Source: Zygnema cylindricum (taxonomy: Eukaryota; Streptophyta; Zygnematophyceae; Zygnematales; Zygnemataceae). From it: a DNA stretch of 10,893 nucleotides. Below the pieces are notes generated by a model, which saw only the letters and a program-made list of their open reading frames with translations, had not been told where the DNA came from and did not search any database. Shown piece by piece: positions 8,086 to 10,893 of the stretch (positions are counted from its first letter, which is position 1; the number at the start of each line of letters is the position of its first letter). The stretch spans positions 1 to 10,893 of the forward strand of contig JBBHKE010000222.1 in assembly GCA_037447655.1 (NCBI GenBank), written 5' to 3'. The position numbers and the translations under genes are program-made.

Positions 8086-8984
8086 TGTAGAAACTAATGG
8101 TTTTTAAGTATTTTCTAGGTCTGAAAAGAAATAAAGAAGCCGAGGCAGTCTATCTCTAACTTCTCTCTCCAACTCTCAAACTTGTCGCAGTCACTGAGAA
8201 ATTGGAGAGGAAGCTAGAGCCATGGCTACCTTGGCTATCCTCAGGTTTACGGGAAATTTGTATTAGTTAGGGTTTTATTTATTTAAAAGGTATGTGCCGG
8301 CGACAAGAATTAATCCTAGTACCTACCGGCCGTCAGACAGGAAATAGCCGGTAGCCTTAGCCGTTAAGTCTAGGATTAGTGTTACGTACTATATAGTTTG
8401 ATATTTATTTAAATAGGTATACGTACGATAAATCATTTCTGTATTGGTTAAGGGATATATAAATCAATATATATAATATACGAAATACAATGAACCATTG
8501 GATTGGTGGGCAGGTACGTGTTTATTGGGCTGATTGCGTCGATTTGAAGATGTAGCGAATCGAAATTCCGCAGTTTGTAGACCGCCATCCGGATAACCGC
8601 ATGAAATTACATTCGATCGTGGAATCTCGGTTATAGCAGAATAAGATATGACATGTGACATTTAGGGTGTGTAATTTCTTCGTCACAGAAATTACGGTTT
8701 GTACTTTTGGTAGGAATTGTATTCTACGATGGTGGTTCGAGAGATAGATGAATGGAATGCCCTGAGGAGATGTACAAAAGAAGGTATAAGATGTCGGAAC
8801 AAATTCAGAGATTCTTTTTGCTATCGACTCAGGGGAGTCTTGCCTTTACAAGGGTGCTAGTGGTCAGGGTTTTTGTCTGCCAGGGTGGCAGTTATTTTTG
8901 CTGAAACACAAAGGGGTCAGAATTATCCTAGAGGCTTCTTGGAAACTGTCTACTCTGAGGACTTATGGAGGTCTCAGAGTTTCA
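8086..8984 (+). repeat. 3' long terminal repeat (899 bp)
   Basis: It starts TGTAGAAACT after the polypurine tract and ends GAGTTTCA before TTATC. It keeps the canonical TG...CA ends. Blocks 8086-8438 and 8800-8984 match the 5' LTR closely, and the middle (8439-8799, 361 bp) does not, apart from islands such as CATTCGATCGTGGAATCTC (8611-8629, also at 3274-3292) and GATATGACATGTG. It is 150 bp shorter than the 5' LTR, entirely because of the middle. Confidence 0.95.
8311..8378. repeat. Nested inverted repeat in the 3' LTR
   Basis: It is identical to the structure at 2908-2975: an outer 9-bp stem and an inner 8-bp stem, both perfect. Confidence 0.8.
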
Positions 8985-8989
8985 TTATC
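8985..8989. repeat. 5-bp target site duplication, right copy (TTATC)
   Basis: Exact repeat of 2678-2682, directly after the CA end of the 3' LTR. Confidence 0.92.
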
Positions 8990-9128
8990 CACACTATTTA
9001 AAAAAACCCTATTTCCTAATTAGAATAGACAATTTCTTTGAAAATTTTCAAATTCCCAATTATTGTAAACCACGCTATTTATTCGTATATGCTAAAAAAA
9101 CTTACACGCTAATAACGATTGGCGGTGT
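8985..9128. mobile_element. Right part of the short TIR element split by the retrotransposon (copy 3)
   Basis: It ends CTAATAACGATTGGCGGTGT at 9128, the inverted partner of the start at 2606. The interior is AT-rich with a 12-bp palindrome, TGAAAATTTTCA (9039-9050), and no coding frame of note. The copies at 845 and 10443 end in similar sequence (ACTAATAACGATTAGCGATGT-like), which argues that the termini belong to one group. Confidence 0.7.
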
Positions 9129-9453
9129 AACAGTTAGGGTGGTCATCCCATGCTTTTTGTTTCATTGTAGCGGACAGGAAATTATTGTCTTTTAGCGCCT
9201 AATGACCAGCGTTTTATGGCGACGTGCTCCCCTCTACAGTATCAAAGTTTAAATAGTGTTGAAGAAAATATATTCGTAATTGATGCTAATTAAGAATTTA
9301 AATTTAAAGAAAGAAAGTTGTATTCTAATTTCGGCATTACGCTAATTTGGGAACAGCTAAAATGGAATATTGCCGTACGATTGTAAACATTAATATATGC
9401 ATTAGTACATAATATTAGAAATCGTACGCCGTCGTGAAATTTAAATATCCGTA

Positions 9454-9484
9454 CATGTCAGACTAATTTTCATGTCAGACTAAT
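9454..9484 (+). repeat. 14-base direct repeat, spacing 17
   Basis: CATGTCAGACTAAT occurs twice, separated by TTT. It may be a tandem duplication or a footprint of a past insertion and excision. Confidence 0.85.
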
Positions 9485-9496
9485 CCCGTTTTTTGA

Positions 9497-9518
9497 GCGC
9501 ACGTTCCTATGCGTGCGC
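9497..9518. repeat. Short GC-rich hairpin
   Basis: GCGCACG pairs with CGTGCGC across an 8-base loop. It is GC-rich in an AT-rich setting. No T-run follows closely and no transcript is evident, so I do not call it a terminator. Confidence 0.6.
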
Positions 9519-10442
9519 GTCGGATTTAATTCATTTTTTGTAAAATTTTCACTTGAAAAGGTACATTTATGTACGGAATGCGGTTTTAGTGTTGAACATT
9601 TCTGCTTTTTGTTTACATATTCATTGCTTTTTTTTATTCTATTTTGTTTTTTTTGTGGTTTTCATAAGCTAGGAGCCCACCAAGAATATACATACTATTA
9701 GAAGTTATGAATTTTCTGCATTTTTGAAAAATACTGTTGATTATTAATGATATCGTTGGTATTAGATAGAGATTCTAAGTGAGGAGATATAAACTAGAAG
9801 TTATTAACTTATTTCCAAGTCTAATTCACATTTATAATGTTGATTAGAGCAAAAAATAATTATTCTTTCTGTGAGGAAACGACATTTAGAAGTTTACTAT
9901 GTGAAATTTTAACATGACAACGCTTATAATTTTTAAACCACCTCTTGTTTTTATTCTACTGGGTTATAGAACTATAAATAAACATGGGCGTGAATATAAC
10001 ATGTAATTTTATTTTATTTTATCAATTAAAAATATCTAATACGGTATTTTTTTGCCGTAATCAATAGTAGTATCCATCAAGTAGTAAATAGGTTCCACTT
10101 TAGCTGGATCATGAAATGATGGGGGAAAGTCATTAAAAGTCGTCAAAGAAGGGGAGAGATGGATAGCTTTTGTGTCTCGAAGTCGCTCAAACAAGATGGT
10201 CAATCACCATCGATTCGTCAGATCAGTTGAGGAAAGGACGACAAGCAAAGTAAGACTGGGAAGGGGTAGAGGGAGACGGAAAGGTTAGTTGTTAGCATGT
10301 GGTCATAGTTGGTGGTCATTATTGGTCAATGAAGGGGTAATCAAAGAGATTTCGACAATACCGAATTTGAATATTGCGCTTCTCAATACCACTATGCTCC
10401 TCAATATTGTTAATAAAATTAACAACACTAATTTCGGTCTCT

Positions 10443-10651
10443 ACACCGCTAATCCCTATTTGTGTTATAGCTTTTTCGCCACTTAAAACATCCTTTCTCC
10501 GTGCACACTTGTCAATCCGATGGTTGTTATTGGAAGGGGAGATTCTCAGCTTCCTATTGGCAGTCTCCGATGGACAATCCGACAAGTGTGCACGGCGAAA
10601 AGATGTTTAAAGTGGCAAAAAAATTTTAACACTAATAACGATTAGCGATGT
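10443..10651. mobile_element. Short non-autonomous inverted-repeat element (MITE-like), copy 2
   Basis: It starts ACACCGCTAATC and ends GATTAGCGATGT. The arms pair over about 70 bases; the reverse complement of the right arm keeps the order of the left, including CGCCACTT-like sequence, AAACATC and the near-perfect inner part CCGTGCACACTTGTC (about 10499-10513), matched by GACAAGTGTGCACGG (about 10581-10595). The loop holds GATTCTCA and TTCCTATTGG as in copy 1. Fully folded it is a long hairpin. It encodes nothing credible. No target duplication was found next to these ends; a homologous GGTAAAAAA word follows about 10-13 bases outside both copies, so the family unit may be longer than drawn. 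Confidence 0.75.
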
Positions 10652-10893
10652 TTCTTTTTCTTGGTAAAAAATCATAAATTAATTTGTGTTTTGAAGTGTT
10701 TTACCAAAACTATTTAAGGGAGTGGACTACCATCCGCCACGTCACCTTACAGTTAATTAGTATTATACATTCTAGTTACGCATTTAGGGTAACTATTTCT
10801 TTTTTTTAGGTCTAGGTTGTAAAGTTACATTTATTTGTATATATATATTTTTTCAATCTCGTTTTACCTTTCATTTGTTGGATACTTTTGTCG
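10652..10893. other. AT-rich right edge, no gene seen
   Basis: Only a 9-bp inverted repeat TTGGTAAAA/TTTTACCAA (10661-10669 and 10699-10707) stands out. The rest is AT-rich and featureless. Confidence 0.5.

Larger units (their letters stand above)
2683..8984 (+). mobile_element. Full-length, inactive Ty1/copia LTR retrotransposon
   Basis: The 6302-bp element has two LTRs, an internal region of 4354 bp and an exact 5-bp target duplication. The internal region encodes, in order, Gag with a CCHC zinc knuckle, protease, integrase, reverse transcriptase and RNase H. Integrase before reverse transcriptase defines the copia superfamily. There is no envelope-like frame: pol ends 13 bases before the 3' LTR. 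The coding region carries eight in-frame stops and about three frameshifts, so no complete polyprotein can be made. The lineage within copia was not assigned because that needs a tree. It is inserted in a short TIR element (2606-9128). Confidence 0.97.
9129..10442. other. AT-rich flank with minor repeats, no gene seen
   Basis: No supported gene on either strand. Minor structures are a 14-base direct repeat CATGTCAGACTAAT at 9454-9467 and 9471-9484, and a perfect 7-bp hairpin GCGCACG/CGTGCGC at 9497-9518. T-rich runs lie near 9600-9660. The stretch 10140-10290 is less AT-rich and purine-biased but has no convincing frame. Confidence 0.5.

Noticed and set aside
9454-9484. CRISPR-like direct repeats
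   Set aside because: Only two 14-base units with a 3-base gap, in eukaryotic-type DNA with no associated genes.
10289-10610. Three overlapping frames on both strands around 10289-10610
   Set aside because: They overlap the second hairpin element, and frames on both arms mirror the inverted repeat rather than a gene.

Overview
This window looks like repeat-rich, non-coding nuclear DNA from a eukaryote. A land plant is most likely, judging from AT-rich flanks, a Ty1/copia element, and abundant short non-autonomous inverted-repeat elements; nothing in the sequence proves the host. I see no intact host gene, no RNA gene, no CRISPR array and no bacterial-style operon.

The centre (2683-8984, 6302 bp) is one complete but dead Ty1/copia LTR retrotransposon. 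It has a 5' LTR (1049 bp), a broken gag-pol reading frame (3736-8072), a purine-rich polypurine tract (8073-8085) and a 3' LTR (899 bp), and is flanked by a perfect 5-bp target duplication TTATC (2678-2682 and 8985-8989). The pol order is protease, integrase, reverse transcriptase, RNase H, which defines the copia superfamily. The frame carries eight in-frame stops and about three frameshifts, and the third catalytic residue of integrase is Lys instead of Glu. The two LTRs nearly match at both ends (353 and 185 bp blocks) but are strongly diverged and of unequal length in the middle, an unusual mosaic.

The retrotransposon landed inside an older short element with terminal inverted repeats (2606-2682 plus 8990-9128, about 216 bp before the insertion). 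Its ends resemble those of two further short inverted-repeat elements at 845-1063 and 10443-10651, which are homologous to each other. All three are about 210-220 bp, so they look like one MITE-like group. No autonomous partner is visible.

The left flank (1-2605) holds a large imperfect inverted repeat (arms about 59-332 and 1083-1313), an AAT microsatellite, a pyrimidine tract, a cluster of short hairpins and a 93-bp tandem duplication. The right flank (9129-10893) holds a short direct repeat, a small hairpin, the third short inverted-repeat element and otherwise featureless AT-rich sequence. The window is best read as layered transposon insertions. The points most worth a second look are the LTR mosaic, the excess of coding damage over LTR divergence, the missing canonical primer-binding site, and the family of short inverted-repeat elements.
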